Shown here one piece after another: positions 1 to 8,813 of a stretch of 64,000 nt of DNA. The notes under the pieces were generated by a model that had not been told where the DNA came from, ran no database searches, and saw only the letters and a program-made list of their open reading frames with translations. Within the stretch, counting starts at the first letter, position 1. Every line of letters begins with the position of its first letter. The DNA lies in NCBI GenBank assembly GCA_003010405.1, contig PJLO01000003.1, positions 124,001-188,000 on the forward strand. Direction: 5' to 3'. The stretch comes from Acidobacteriota bacterium. Its GTDB lineage: Bacteria > Acidobacteriota > Terriglobia > Terriglobales > Acidobacteriaceae. Both the position numbers and the translations under genes were made by a program.

Positions 1-31
1 ACTTTCTATCGCGCGCAATGCCCGGCAAGAT

Positions 32-37
32 TATACT
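32..37 (+). promoter_or_regulatory. -10 element of a leaderless promoter
   Basis: TATACT lies six bases before the ATG at 44 and no Shine-Dalgarno sequence intervenes, so the transcript probably begins at or next to the start codon. The same arrangement, including the GCTGGC just before the ATG, recurs at 17937-17949. Confidence 0.5.
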
Positions 38-43
38 GCTGGC

Positions 44-742
44 ATGAGAGTTGCGCGGTTTTCAGCCATTGTGCTCCTGATCTTCACGAACATTTCGGGA
101 TTTGCCCAGTCCGGCGCGAAACTGAAAACATTTTTTCCCATGGAGCCGGGCACGCGCTGGGTTTACCGCGTCCACTTGCGAACAACGATTGCTGGAAGCA
201 ACCAAACTTACGAGAAGCGCCTAACTTGGCCGGTTGAAGTGAAAGAGGCTGCGTTTCGTCCGGGGCTGGCGGCCGCTCTCCTGAGCGGGTTCCCGAGTGA
301 TTTGATCTGGTATCAGGAGGGCAGAAAGCCCAAGGACCAGATCATCCTCCAGCTTGGCAAGTCCGTGTATATTATGCCCGGAGATCGCGACACTCTTGAT
401 CGGATCCGCAAGGCTACCTCGGATGTGGACTTGCAGGCGTTGCTTCCTGATGTCTGGTTTCAGCTTCCTTTGAAAGTCCAGGATATATTCTGTCCTCCCG
501 ATCAGCCTCAGCGGGACGATACCTTCTATTGTTGGTTTGCAGAAGGCAAAATTCCCGCTGACAAACTGCCGAATGCAGCTCGCCGGGCTGGTGGAAAAAG
601 GGGCACCAAACTTGCTTTCCGCACCCATCCCGACCACGAGATCTATACCCTTGTCCCCGGCATTGGCGTAGTACGATACGGATACGCCCATCATGGCACG
701 GCAGACGAGGTCCAAGCCGAGTTGGTGCGGTTCAAACGGTAA
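44..742 (+). CDS. exported protein of unknown function
   Basis: 232 residues. The N-terminus is a typical signal peptide: a short basic start, a hydrophobic core and an AQS-type cleavage site near residue 22. The mature part is a mixed alpha/beta domain with no motif I recognise. Two Cys (CPPD and CWF) lie close together near residues 151-165. It is the last host gene left of the 98-bp repeat, so it is not part of the integrated element. No function can be given; a secreted or periplasmic location is the only supported statement. Confidence 0.75.
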   Translation: MRVARFSAIVLLIFTNISGFAQSGAKLKTFFPMEPGTRWVYRVHLRTTIAGSNQTYEKRLTWPVEVKEAAFRPGLAAALLSGFPSDLIWYQEGRKPKDQIILQLGKSVYIMPGDRDTLDRIRKATSDVDLQALLPDVWFQLPLKVQDIFCPPDQPQRDDTFYCWFAEGKIPADKLPNAARRAGGKRGTKLAFRTHPDHEIYTLVPGIGVVRYGYAHHGTADEVQAELVRFKR

Positions 743-787
743 CGCGTACCTCTCCTGTCCTCTTCGCAAGCATGGCGTCTAAGTGGC

Positions 788-885
788 TTCTCTCGACCTG
801 AAGTGCGTTTCCAAGCTTTCCGCCCTTGGTACCCGCCTGCCTTCTTATCCTCCCTTCTAGCCGTTTCTACGTCCGATGATAGATA
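788..885 (+). repeat. left copy of the 98-bp direct repeat (candidate attL)
   Basis: These bases recur at 32133-32231 with one inserted C (TTTCC against TTTCCC) and one substitution (GATGAT against GATAAT). The flanks on both sides differ. Everything between the two copies is phage-like, and what lies outside is host-like, so the repeat marks the ends of an integrated element. The reverse complement contains a short hairpin (CCAAG...CTTGG). It does not look like the 3' end of a tRNA or tmRNA. Confidence 0.85.
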
Positions 886-925
886 GAAACGTAAAACTAG
901 ATAGGTTTTTAAAACAGGCGGGTAC
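829..925. repeat. nested inverted repeat at the left element end
   Basis: GTACCCGCCTG (829-839) is mirrored by CAGGCGGGTAC (915-925). Inside it, TCTAG (856-860) is mirrored by CTAGA (897-901), and CGTTTCTA (862-869) by TAGAAACG (884-891). The left arms lie in the 98-bp repeat and the right arms in element-specific DNA. The right junction lacks the matching arms. This looks like a recombination or replication-end site specific to one element end. The rest of 743-992 holds no gene. Confidence 0.5.
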
Positions 926-992
926 AAAATTTGTTGATTGCATCAAGTAAAGCTGTCGGTTTTAAGTTTGTCAAGCAAAATTACTAAGGGAA

Positions 993-1463
993 TCACTTTA
1001 GTACCAGGATCAGCAATGCCACGCTGAAAATAGCCCCGAGAGCGAGCTTCCCGGGAGTTATCTGAGTGCCTGCCGAGAGCTGTCCTGATGATCCTAAGAC
1101 CGCGTTGACGTATGTAGTCACAGAGCCTGGAATAGCGAGCTTTCCGCCCATTGCATCCTGCACGCGTCCGGGTCCCCAATTGTAGGCAGCGATCGCCAAA
1201 GGCCAGCTTCCAAACCGGCGGTGCAGGGAAGCCAGATAACCGACACCGGCTTGGATATTCTGCTGCGGGTCCGTAAGGTCAACGCCTGGTGCGCTGGACG
1301 GCTTTACCTGGAAGATTCCAATCTCGCCGGCCGAGCCGATAAGCAGGGAACCGTCTGGCCGGTACTGGTTAATGCCGCTTTCACGGCGTGCAACGGCCAG
1401 CGCAATCGCTGGAGTCACCCCGTTCGCTACTGCGGTTGCAATGATGTCGGCCGTATAGCTCAT
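993..1463 (-). CDS. membrane-anchored lytic transglycosylase (SLT fold)
   Basis: 156 residues when read from the ATG at 1463, which has GGGGA ten bases upstream. A TTG at 1511 would add 16 residues but has no ribosome site. The protein is a soluble-lytic-transglycosylase domain: the catalytic Glu is in ARRESG (about residue 28), followed by GEIGIFQV, the helix LDPQQNIQAGVGYLA and AYNWGPG. It would cleave peptidoglycan glycan strands. The C-terminus is one hydrophobic helix ending in a single Lys, like seven other proteins of this element. That makes a virion-membrane enzyme comparable to PRD1 P7 plausible. It is the last gene of the leftward late block. A copy of the parS-like word (1104-1115) lies inside it. 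Confidence 0.85.
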   Translation of the reverse strand: MSYTADIIATAVANGVTPAIALAVARRESGINQYRPDGSLLIGSAGEIGIFQVKPSSAPGVDLTDPQQNIQAGVGYLASLHRRFGSWPLAIAAYNWGPGRVQDAMGGKLAIPGSVTTYVNAVLGSSGQLSAGTQITPGKLALGAIFSVALLILVLK

Positions 1464-1551
1464 ATTACCGTGTTCCCCGATCTGCCCCGCAGTCGCAGGT
1501 GCCTTTTGCAATCTAACTGCATAGGACGGCCCTGAATGGGTCTGCTGCTAC

Positions 1552-4500
1552 TTATGTACCGTGGCACACATAAACCAATTCATACGCGGTGCTGGTTGCT
1601 GGCGCCGTGCCGACGGTGAAGGTCTCGGTCGTGTAATTGTTTGTTGCGCGAACCGGGATCTGAGTAAACGGAGACGCCTGCGTATAGAGCTGCACCGTGC
1701 AGTTTGGGTACTGTCCGTTTGCCAGCGGGAAGGTCAGCAGAGTTCCCGTCGTAGTCGATGAGCCGGTCGTGAAAGAAATCGTCCCGCCGATGGTGTCGCA
1801 TGGATGCCCCGAGGTACAAGCGGGAGCCACGGTTGCCGATGGAATCGCCGCGCCTGCGGTATATGTAGGCGCTCCGCTCGTTCCCTCGAACGATTTAAAT
1901 TGCAAGGGATTTCCATTCACCTTCACCGACATATTGTTAATCGTGAGGGTGCTGGTGGCTGCGGGGTTCCAGGTGTCATGAAAAGGCAAACACGTTCCAC
2001 CATTGGTGATTGTGCAATACCATTGCCGATTAATGGCGGTCGGCGTCGTGGTTGCGTCTTTATTTGACGTATCGACAAACTGATTCCAGCTCTGCGCGTA
2101 AGCCGTACTGTTCGACGTGTTGTACCAGTTATCAGTTGTCACAACAGTAGCCGGAGCCACGAACGTCGCAGAAGCTATTGCCGCAGATGCTGGAGCGTTG
2201 GCCCCAATGCTGGAAAACGGAATCTGCGGAGAAATAGTCCCACTGCCATTCACTCCGAACTGCTTTACCCATGCCGTTCCGCTCCAAGTGTCGTACTCGA
2301 ATCCGGCGTTCGTCCCGGTAAGATCGGGCGAGCCTTTCAGGCAGAAGCGATTCAGCGCATGACTCGCCGCCGTGTCATACCAGCAATGAGAAGTTGTGTA
2401 CTGACTCCCGAACGCATAGCCGCTATACCCCGGATTGCTGCCCAGGTTCGCATCATTGAACGAGGGATTCGTGATGTTGTTCCCGAACCATGAAATCCCA
2501 AGCTGGCTATTGTTGATCGAACTCGTCCCGCTGGTCAGGTTGCGGACGTAAACGTTCGAGGCCACGCCCGTCGCGTTCTGAATCGCCTGCACCGGAATGC
2601 TCGAACCTAACTGAATCTGCCCGGTCTGCACTTCCGTCGTCTCTCCGCTCTGTAACTGCGGAGCCGCGTTGGTTTCGATGTAGACGTAGTCAGTCTGAGC
2701 GCCTGTCGTGTAAGCCTTGATCCAGTTTCCGCCCAGCGTCTCCGTCTTCGGAGAGAAGAACGAGTCGTTGATCGTCGCGTACATCGCGGCGTTATTCCAT
2801 GTGGTGTTCACGTTGCCCGAATTCGGCGCAAACTCCATCTTGCCGTCCGGCTGCGTTCCCACCTTCACCGACGCGCAGGAGTGAGCCGTCGTGCTTCCCG
2901 CGTTAGCCCCTACCGCTTCCGAGTCCACGCAGTAGACGTTCCAGTTCGTATTTCCCGGCCCGTTCAGCGCATTGAAGTGATTGTTGATGGTCGTAACCTG
3001 GTTGGCAAAGGTAGCCGTCCTGTCGTCCAGCACGTAGGAGCCACTAGGCCAAGCCGTGTTCGACGGAGCCGTCGAGCCAGTGTAGTTGCGCGAGGTGATG
3101 TAGAACTTGTTCCCCGAAGTAAAGCCGCCCAAAACGGTCTCGAACTGGTTGCGATTCACGCCTGCGACATAAGCGCTCGCACCGGTCTGCGTGGGGTCAA
3201 AGTCTGCCGGCGCAATCCGCATCGTGTAGTAATCGATCTGCCCGATATCCTGCGGGGCGGAGACGAACACCGGACTCCACGAGGTATCGGCCACCGACGC
3301 AATACAGGGCGAGCCACCGCTGCACGAAGTTCCCGTCAGCGTAGCCGTCAGGGTCGTCGTGTCCTGCAATCCGTTGACTACCACGTTCGCGCCCAGGGTC
3401 GGCGAGCCGTTAATGGGATAGCCCTCGCAGTAGACGTTCTGAACCGTTATCGCCTGTCCGCCCGTCACGTTGATGCAGTCCGAGTTCCACAGCGCCTTGA
3501 TCGAGCCGCCATTGAACTCCACATCTGTACCGCTCAGCCATGCCGCGGCATGAGTCTCTGGCAGAATCGTAGGCTGAAAGGTCGCGCTCGTCACTGTGCC
3601 AGTGCCGCTCGACGTGTTCGCCGCCGTAATGGTGAACTTTCCCGTCGGCGTGTGGTTAGTCACTGATACCGCCTGGAACATGCCGTTCAGCCCTGTCGTA
3701 TCGATCACTCCCGCAATGGTGAACCAGTGCCCGGCCACGATAGGAGACTGTCCGGCAACCGCTCCCGGACAGCTTGCCGCAGGAGCGCACGAAACAACAT
3801 ACGTCGCCGTGCTGCCGTCCCCTGTCGCCGATTCCAAGGTCATGTTACCCGACCACTGCCGGTTGGGACCCACGCCATTCACGCAGTTCGCGCCATAGCA
3901 GTAGTAACCTGCGTCCGTGGTGCCAGGAGCCGCAATGTTGGTCTTCCAGAAGTGGTTCTCGTTGCCGAAGGAAACCAGTGGCCAGCGCGTGGTGTCTACC
4001 GTCAGGTTCTCAACGCTCATGCGCTCGGCATTGCCGACGAGGTTCAACCCGCGCCCGCCGCCGTTGGACAACCTTACGTTGCGAACCCGGTACCCCGCGT
4101 TATAGTTTTCCAGCAGCGTACCGGTGAACAGATGTCCGCCCGGAGCGTAGATTGCCAGGTCTTCAATCGACCCGTTGCAGGTCCACAGATTATCGGGCTG
4201 CGTTGCACTCGCGCCATATCCGGTAATGACTACTCCCGCGAAGGCCGAGTTATTGGTCAACTTCAGCACCGTCGCGTTCGGGCCATCGCCCTTGACGTGC
4301 ATGGTGCAAGGAATGCGCAGTTCATCGCTGACTTTGTAGGTTCCCGCGGGAATATGCAGCACTGGCTCTGCGCCCGCAATCGCCGGGGACTGCTGATAAG
4401 CAACCGCCGCATTGATGGCGCAGGTAGAATCGTTAGTTCCCGTTGGGTCGGCCACATTCGCGCACGAGGACGCCGGTCCAAATTTGGGATGCGTCACATC

Positions 4501-4728
4501 CACTGGGGTCTTAAACGATGCCGTCGTGCCTGCCACGACGTTATTGGCTGCGATCGTGCCTGGAGCGGTGACCTGTTGACTCGACCCGCTGCCCGACGCG
4601 GTCCACCCGGCTGGGAGGCTTACCGAATTGCCGTTCACCGGGGTGCCAATCCCGCTGACAGTGGTTTGAGCGGAAGCTATAGACGTGAGCAGAAGCACGA
4701 GTGCGATTTGTGCGATTTTCAATCTCAT
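1552..4728 (-). CDS. exported parallel beta-helix protein, candidate receptor-binding spike
   Basis: 1058 residues from the ATG at 4728, chosen because AAGGA lies six bases upstream; a second ATG at 4734 sits on the ribosome site itself. A clear signal peptide (to about residue 20, ending SAQ) is followed by a pectate-lyase-superfamily region. That region has the usual entry (DSTCAINAAVAYQ, then LHIPAGTYKVSDELRIP), a long Thr/Ser/Asn-rich beta-helix, and further beta domains to the end. Such folds serve as tailspikes or as polysaccharide-processing adhesins. Signal peptides are unusual on phage spikes and imply export before assembly or display on the cell. The upstream stop codon (TAA, 4738-4740) supplies part of the ribosome site, so translation is tightly linked to the next gene upstream. 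Confidence 0.8.
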   Translation of the reverse strand: MRLKIAQIALVLLLTSIASAQTTVSGIGTPVNGNSVSLPAGWTASGSGSSQQVTAPGTIAANNVVAGTTASFKTPVDVTHPKFGPASSCANVADPTGTNDSTCAINAAVAYQQSPAIAGAEPVLHIPAGTYKVSDELRIPCTMHVKGDGPNATVLKLTNNSAFAGVVITGYGASATQPDNLWTCNGSIEDLAIYAPGGHLFTGTLLENYNAGYRVRNVRLSNGGGRGLNLVGNAERMSVENLTVDTTRWPLVSFGNENHFWKTNIAAPGTTDAGYYCYGANCVNGVGPNRQWSGNMTLESATGDGSTATYVVSCAPAASCPGAVAGQSPIVAGHWFTIAGVIDTTGLNGMFQAVSVTNHTPTGKFTITAANTSSGTGTVTSATFQPTILPETHAAAWLSGTDVEFNGGSIKALWNSDCINVTGGQAITVQNVYCEGYPINGSPTLGANVVVNGLQDTTTLTATLTGTSCSGGSPCIASVADTSWSPVFVSAPQDIGQIDYYTMRIAPADFDPTQTGASAYVAGVNRNQFETVLGGFTSGNKFYITSRNYTGSTAPSNTAWPSGSYVLDDRTATFANQVTTINNHFNALNGPGNTNWNVYCVDSEAVGANAGSTTAHSCASVKVGTQPDGKMEFAPNSGNVNTTWNNAAMYATINDSFFSPKTETLGGNWIKAYTTGAQTDYVYIETNAAPQLQSGETTEVQTGQIQLGSSIPVQAIQNATGVASNVYVRNLTSGTSSINNSQLGISWFGNNITNPSFNDANLGSNPGYSGYAFGSQYTTSHCWYDTAASHALNRFCLKGSPDLTGTNAGFEYDTWSGTAWVKQFGVNGSGTISPQIPFSSIGANAPASAAIASATFVAPATVVTTDNWYNTSNSTAYAQSWNQFVDTSNKDATTTPTAINRQWYCTITNGGTCLPFHDTWNPAATSTLTINNMSVKVNGNPLQFKSFEGTSGAPTYTAGAAIPSATVAPACTSGHPCDTIGGTISFTTGSSTTTGTLLTFPLANGQYPNCTVQLYTQASPFTQIPVRATNNYTTETFTVGTAPATSTAYELVYVCHGT

Positions 4729-4737
4729 AGTCATTCC

Positions 4738-5139
4738 TTAGCGAAATAGCGAGAACGTACCGGTCAGCGAGCCGCCGCCTGCAATCGAGACAACGTTCAT
4801 TCGCAGGTAATTGGTTGGCTTGTTCACCACGTGACGCATCTCGCCAGACGACCAGTTCGTGTCAGAGGTGCTCGCAACGTCGAGCACATACCAGGTCGAG
4901 CCGTCGAGTGAGCCTTCGAAATTCACTGTCGCACTGGTGACTGTGCCACCTGTGACAACTGTCCAGGTGTATGAATAACTGGCAGGCTGCACCTTGAAGG
5001 CAGTGCCAGGACCGGTCGCAGTAGCGGCAGACAGTGACGCATACGGAGTTCCAATGAAGGCTGTATTCTGCGCGGCCGCCATGCCGCCCAGCGCTGCGAG
5101 TGCGAGAACGAGTAAAACAACCGCTCCTTTAAGTTTCAT
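4738..5139 (-). CDS. small exported beta-sandwich protein
   Basis: 133 residues with AGGAG eight bases before the ATG. A signal peptide ends near residue 23 (MAAAQ). The mature 110 residues alternate polar and hydrophobic residues throughout (VNFEGSLDGSTWYVLDV, NYLRMNVVSI), as in a single beta-sandwich carbohydrate- or protein-binding module. It sits between two large exported beta-helix proteins and is translationally linked to the one downstream, so an accessory or adaptor role in the same spike is the natural guess. No family assignment is possible by eye. Confidence 0.75.
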   Translation of the reverse strand: MKLKGAVVLLVLALAALGGMAAAQNTAFIGTPYASLSAATATGPGTAFKVQPASYSYTWTVVTGGTVTSATVNFEGSLDGSTWYVLDVASTSDTNWSSGEMRHVVNKPTNYLRMNVVSIAGGGSLTGTFSLFR

Positions 5140-5163
5140 TTACTGCGCTCCTAAGCATGGTTC

Positions 5164-7296
5164 CTAGTTACAAGTGCATTTTCCATCTGCGTCCACTGCA
5201 GTGGAGCAGTAACCCGCACGCCCGGTAGCGGTCCAACAGGAAACGTGCCCGGATGATGTCGTTGTAGCTAGAACAACTTTCGTGCCGTCCGAGCCGGTGT
5301 AGCCTGTGAGTGTGGAAGGGAGCACGACATTATCGGTGACGCCGTTATAGATATGGTATCCACCGCTGGTTGCAGAGAACATCCCTGCGTAGACTCCAGG
5401 GGAATCGTAAAGGTAGCCCCTAAAACGAGTGTCTGAGCTGACAAAATTATCGGCTGTAGCGCCTGTGGATACACTATTGCCGCATATATTTTTCGTTCCA
5501 GTCGCCCAAAACTGATAGCATCCATCGACGTTAAGGTCGCATTTGTTCCCAATAATGGCAGCTTTATCGCAAAGGAACGAGGAGAACCTGATGCCAAAAC
5601 GTTGATGCCCGTTGCCGTCAAGAGCGTTTTCAATCGTGTTGTTCGAGATGTTTACGCCTAAGACGTTTTGATTGACGAAGATTCCATGCGTGTCCGCTGT
5701 ATCCGTGTAATTGTTCGCGGTGATGATGGAATTGGAAACAGTGACGTGTGACACGTTGGCATTGTCGATCAGAACGCCATTCAACCCATTGGCTCTGATC
5801 TGCCCGGTGTCCCACAAAATACCCGTGCCGCCCGAAATCTTAATCCCGTTTCCGGGATACCCTGCCGCCCACGAGTTGTTAAATTTGAAACCAAGAAATT
5901 GTGATCCTAGAGAGCTGTCGAACTCGATAGCATTTTTACCCGGCGTTGTGCACAATGTAGGATCGCAATCCATGATCACCTGATCTGCGAACAGCCAATA
6001 CGGCGGCGAATTGTACACACCTTCGCCGGGTGTTGAATTTGTCACCAACATTCCACCTTCAGTAGCTCCAACCGACTGAAACATACTGATATTTGAGCCC
6101 TGCATTCCGGTGTCCATCACCAAACCCCGCGACGGTCCGATAGTCGTACTAATGTTGATATCCTTCATCGTCGTCGAGACTACGTGGTCCGAATAGATGA
6201 ACGAACCTTTGTAGCTGTGCGAATGGATCGTGTCGAGAGTGATTTTGCCGCTCAGTATCGTTTCGTTGAACGCAGTGATGTGAACCAGTTTCGATAAGGC
6301 TCCGCCGCCGATAAGGTTACAATCGACAACTTTATTTTCCGAGCCGCGAATTTTTAATCCATCTGTAATCGATTCAGCGAATGAAAACGTGATTCCACGA
6401 ATGGTATTAAACCCGGGTGCCTCTAACCCCACCCCGGTTTGATTCATGTTGATTTTTGTTTGCTCGTAACCTTCAGCAGATTCGATAGTCACGCCATAGT
6501 CCAGCGTGATCTTGTTTGTGCAGGTGTAAGTACCGGGAGGTATGACAACACGCGAAAAAGCCGCTGCCGATGATATTCCCGCGCAAATGTCGGCTCCGGG
6601 GAGCGTGTCTGCGTTCACCGTACCATTTATCTTCGGAGCCTTGAGCGACCCACTCGCGTCAACCGTGGTCTGCCCGTTGGATCCAAGCGTGGTTGTGCCA
6701 GTGTTGGTGAGCGATGTTACCGATGCTGTCCCGCCGCTCACCGAGATGGCTTTAGTCACCGGTATATCCACTGCGCTTGCGCCTGGACCTGTCGATTTGT
6801 TGGTAAGCGTTATTGCGTGCTGGTTCGCATCTATGGGCGCGACTGTGTAGGCTGAGAGCGACTCGCTGGCATCGGTTGCTGAGGTACCCGTGACGCCGGA
6901 CGCTACTGCACAATTGCACGCGCCCGCGGGAGGCGTCGCCGAGGACGTCCTCAGCACGTCGTAACTGGTTGCATTGGCAACCTTCGTCCAGGAGACGCTG
7001 ACACTGTTTGTGCCCAGTGCATCGGGTACCTGGTCGAGGATGAATGGGCCCGCCGGGGTCGAGCCGCCGATGAGCGTATTCGTCACGATCCAGTAATAGA
7101 ACGTGCGAAAGCCGGGATTGCCGACCCGCTGGACGTTGGCGGAAGCAACCGGTTGCGGGGCATCGGCGAGCGTGAGAGTGAGCGATGGCGTGGCCAATGG
7201 AGCCTGCGCGGCCGCGACGTTAGCCACTTGCGCGGGGCAGGGAAGCGCGAAAGCCAGCAGATATGCGGCAATAAATGAAAAGAGAAATTTACGCAT
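5164..7296 (-). CDS. second exported parallel beta-helix spike protein
   Basis: 710 residues; AGGAG lies five bases before the ATG at 7296. A signal peptide (about residues 1-22, ending PAQ) is followed by a fibronectin-III-like module (FYYWIVTNT...VSVSWTKVANATSYDVLR). After a Thr/Ser linker comes a right-handed beta-helix with pectate-lyase-type coils (VVIPPGTYTCTNKITLDYGVTI, IRGITFSF, VSNSIITANNY, ISNNTIENA), and then a small Cys-containing C-terminal knob. It shares architecture, but little obvious sequence, with the 1058-residue spike downstream. Two spikes beside each other could widen host range or form a two-component vertex. Export is predicted here too. Confidence 0.8.
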   Translation of the reverse strand: MRKFLFSFIAAYLLAFALPCPAQVANVAAAQAPLATPSLTLTLADAPQPVASANVQRVGNPGFRTFYYWIVTNTLIGGSTPAGPFILDQVPDALGTNSVSVSWTKVANATSYDVLRTSSATPPAGACNCAVASGVTGTSATDASESLSAYTVAPIDANQHAITLTNKSTGPGASAVDIPVTKAISVSGGTASVTSLTNTGTTTLGSNGQTTVDASGSLKAPKINGTVNADTLPGADICAGISSAAAFSRVVIPPGTYTCTNKITLDYGVTIESAEGYEQTKINMNQTGVGLEAPGFNTIRGITFSFAESITDGLKIRGSENKVVDCNLIGGGALSKLVHITAFNETILSGKITLDTIHSHSYKGSFIYSDHVVSTTMKDINISTTIGPSRGLVMDTGMQGSNISMFQSVGATEGGMLVTNSTPGEGVYNSPPYWLFADQVIMDCDPTLCTTPGKNAIEFDSSLGSQFLGFKFNNSWAAGYPGNGIKISGGTGILWDTGQIRANGLNGVLIDNANVSHVTVSNSIITANNYTDTADTHGIFVNQNVLGVNISNNTIENALDGNGHQRFGIRFSSFLCDKAAIIGNKCDLNVDGCYQFWATGTKNICGNSVSTGATADNFVSSDTRFRGYLYDSPGVYAGMFSATSGGYHIYNGVTDNVVLPSTLTGYTGSDGTKVVLATTTSSGHVSCWTATGRAGYCSTAVDADGKCTCN

Positions 7297-7298
7297 GA

Positions 7299-7676
7299 CT
7301 ACTCCTTATGTCGGCGTCGAATGGAATCGCCGTTGCCTGGGTCCACGCCCACGGCAATGGAAATGTGCACGAGCTGGGCTTTCATTTCGTCGATGTCGAG
7401 TTGCATCTTCCTGAGTTGATCCTTGATGTTCTTCTGGTCAAGCTGCAGCGCGGCGCGATCGGCGACGTAGGGATTGGCTGGCCCGGTTACGATCTGCTCG
7501 GCTTCAGCGCGGGAAATTCCGGGACGCGAAAGATATCCGGCCAGCAACAGCACCACGGCAAGCAACGACGCGGCAATCCACTTCCACACGTCCACCGTGC
7601 CATCCGGTTGAAGCCTGAGACGGAGCGCCGGGCGCTGGCTGGATTCGCTTTCGAAATTCGCTGCGGTTTCGTGCAT
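7299..7676 (-). CDS. single-pass membrane protein with coiled coil
   Basis: 125 residues. A 30-residue cytoplasmic N-terminus is followed by one membrane helix (WIAASLLAVVLLLAGYL). A long charged helix after that shows heptad character (ALQLDQKNIKDQLRKMQLDIDEMKAQLV). The layout resembles an inner-membrane spanin or a membrane-anchored virion strut. It stops two bases before the downstream spike gene begins. No catalytic motif is present, and a lysis role is only one possibility. Confidence 0.7.
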   Translation of the reverse strand: MHETAANFESESSQRPALRLRLQPDGTVDVWKWIAASLLAVVLLLAGYLSRPGISRAEAEQIVTGPANPYVADRAALQLDQKNIKDQLRKMQLDIDEMKAQLVHISIAVGVDPGNGDSIRRRHKE

Positions 7677-7686
7677 GATTGCCCCG

Positions 7687-8346
7687 TTATATTCCCCACT
7701 TGGCGCGATTCGCGGCGACTGCTGCCTGCCAGGAGGCTGTTGCGTTTGCCATCATTGTCGAGAGCGAAGAGCTGCTCGCTACCGACGGTGTGCCGGACGA
7801 CGAAGCGCTGGAGGTATCGCCGCTAGACGCAGACGATTTCCCACCGGAAATCGGTGCGCGCGATCCGAGCCCGCCGTAATCGAGATATCCCGCGATGCGC
7901 GCGAAAGGGTTGCCAGCCGGCGCGACCTTGCCTGCGGGGATCTGCGCTGTGATCTGCACCAGGTCGTTTTCTTTCAGCAGCAGGAACATACTTGCCAGCT
8001 GGTTTGGCGAGCCGATTTGCACGTAGATGTTTTCCAAGCCCTTCTGCGGAACGCCGTTGATCAGTACGCGCCACACCACGACGCCTGAGCCATCGCTGAA
8101 CGTGCCCGCCGCGCCGAGATGAGCAATGCACAGCAATGTAAGCGCGCCGCTCATGCTGGCGGGGACCTGGTAGTGCAGAATCACTACCGGCGCTGCTCCC
8201 GCTGCAGGGTATGCCGGCAAGGGTTGTACCGAATCCACCTGAATGGCGCGCGAGTGCGTCGTCTGCACTCCGGCATCCAGCGGAATCGTGCTCCTGATGG
8301 TCGAGAGCCTGGACATTTTGAGAGCCAACATCTGTTCCCTGGTCAC
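7687..8346 (-). CDS. beta-rich candidate structural protein with Ser-rich linker
   Basis: 219 residues from a GTG at 8346, whose GTGA overlaps the stop of the upstream transglycosylase gene. Residues 1-150 are beta-rich: VVILHYQVPASMSGALTLLCIAHL, VVWRVLINGVPQKG and LLLKENDLVQITAQIP follow one another as in a jelly roll or capsid-decoration fold. A GKSSASSGDTSSASSSGT linker and a helical end (residues about 190-219) follow. I recognise no family. Its place between lysis-type and capsid-type genes suggests a virion component. The antisense frame also stays open but shows no domain. Confidence 0.65.
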   Translation of the reverse strand: MTREQMLALKMSRLSTIRSTIPLDAGVQTTHSRAIQVDSVQPLPAYPAAGAAPVVILHYQVPASMSGALTLLCIAHLGAAGTFSDGSGVVVWRVLINGVPQKGLENIYVQIGSPNQLASMFLLLKENDLVQITAQIPAGKVAPAGNPFARIAGYLDYGGLGSRAPISGGKSSASSGDTSSASSSGTPSVASSSSLSTMMANATASWQAAVAANRAKWGI

Positions 8347-8813
8347 TTGGCACCTGCCTGTTTATTTACGTCAACACTCGCCGCATACTTCGGAACCAAT
8401 GCGAGCACGAGGTCCGGATACTTCGGATTCCCGCCTCCGTTGTATGCCAGCAGCGCGGCGCGCGTGTCTCCGGGATGCGCGTCGATGCAGCGCCTGAGTT
8501 TCCGGCACCCGAACTCGAGTCCGATTCCGGGATCGCACAATTCGGTGAGATAAGCCCCGATGAAGCCAAGCTCGCGGGCAGTCTGCCCCATGATCTGCAT
8601 GAGCCCGTAGGAAAACGCGCGCGCGTAGTGCTCGGTAGGTTGCTTCGCAGGGTTCACGGGTACGTATTTCCGTTCAAATTCCGCCTCGTAGCGCACAGCC
8701 CAGGGATTCCAGCCTCCGGACTCATGGTCGGCGACGGCGCACACCAGCTCTTCGGGAAGCCTGTGGGCTTGCGCCGTTGCGCGTGCAATCTTGATGAACG
8801 TTGCGATTTCCAT
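8343..8813 (-). CDS. lytic transglycosylase (second copy, soluble)
   Basis: 156 residues from the ATG at 8813, which overlaps the stop of the upstream gene as TGATG and so is translationally coupled. It is an SLT-type domain with the catalytic Glu in ADHESGGWN (about residue 31), followed by SYGLMQIMGQTARELGF, GIGLEFGCRKL and LLAYNGGG. Unlike the enzyme at 993-1463 it has no membrane tail. The element therefore carries one anchored and one soluble muralytic enzyme, which could serve entry and exit separately. A parS-like word (8364-8377) lies in its last codons. Confidence 0.85.
   Translation of the reverse strand: MEIATFIKIARATAQAHRLPEELVCAVADHESGGWNPWAVRYEAEFERKYVPVNPAKQPTEHYARAFSYGLMQIMGQTARELGFIGAYLTELCDPGIGLEFGCRKLRRCIDAHPGDTRAALLAYNGGGNPKYPDLVLALVPKYAASVDVNKQAGAK
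8364..8377 (-). promoter_or_regulatory. parS-like palindromic word, copy 2
   Basis: On the minus strand this reads TGTTGACGTAAATA plus one flanking base. It matches the 14-bp word at 14243-14256 and 19711-19724 in 13 of 14 positions. It lies in coding DNA. Confidence 0.45.

Noticed and set aside
788..885. The 98-bp repeat as a tRNA or tmRNA 3' end
   Set aside because: No T-loop (TTCRA) or acceptor stem can be formed on either strand.
3727..4749. 340-codon plus-strand frame across the large spike gene, and a 261-codon one at 2881-3666
   Set aside because: Arg/Ala/His-rich antisense shadows of the beta-helix gene; no domain and no ribosome site.
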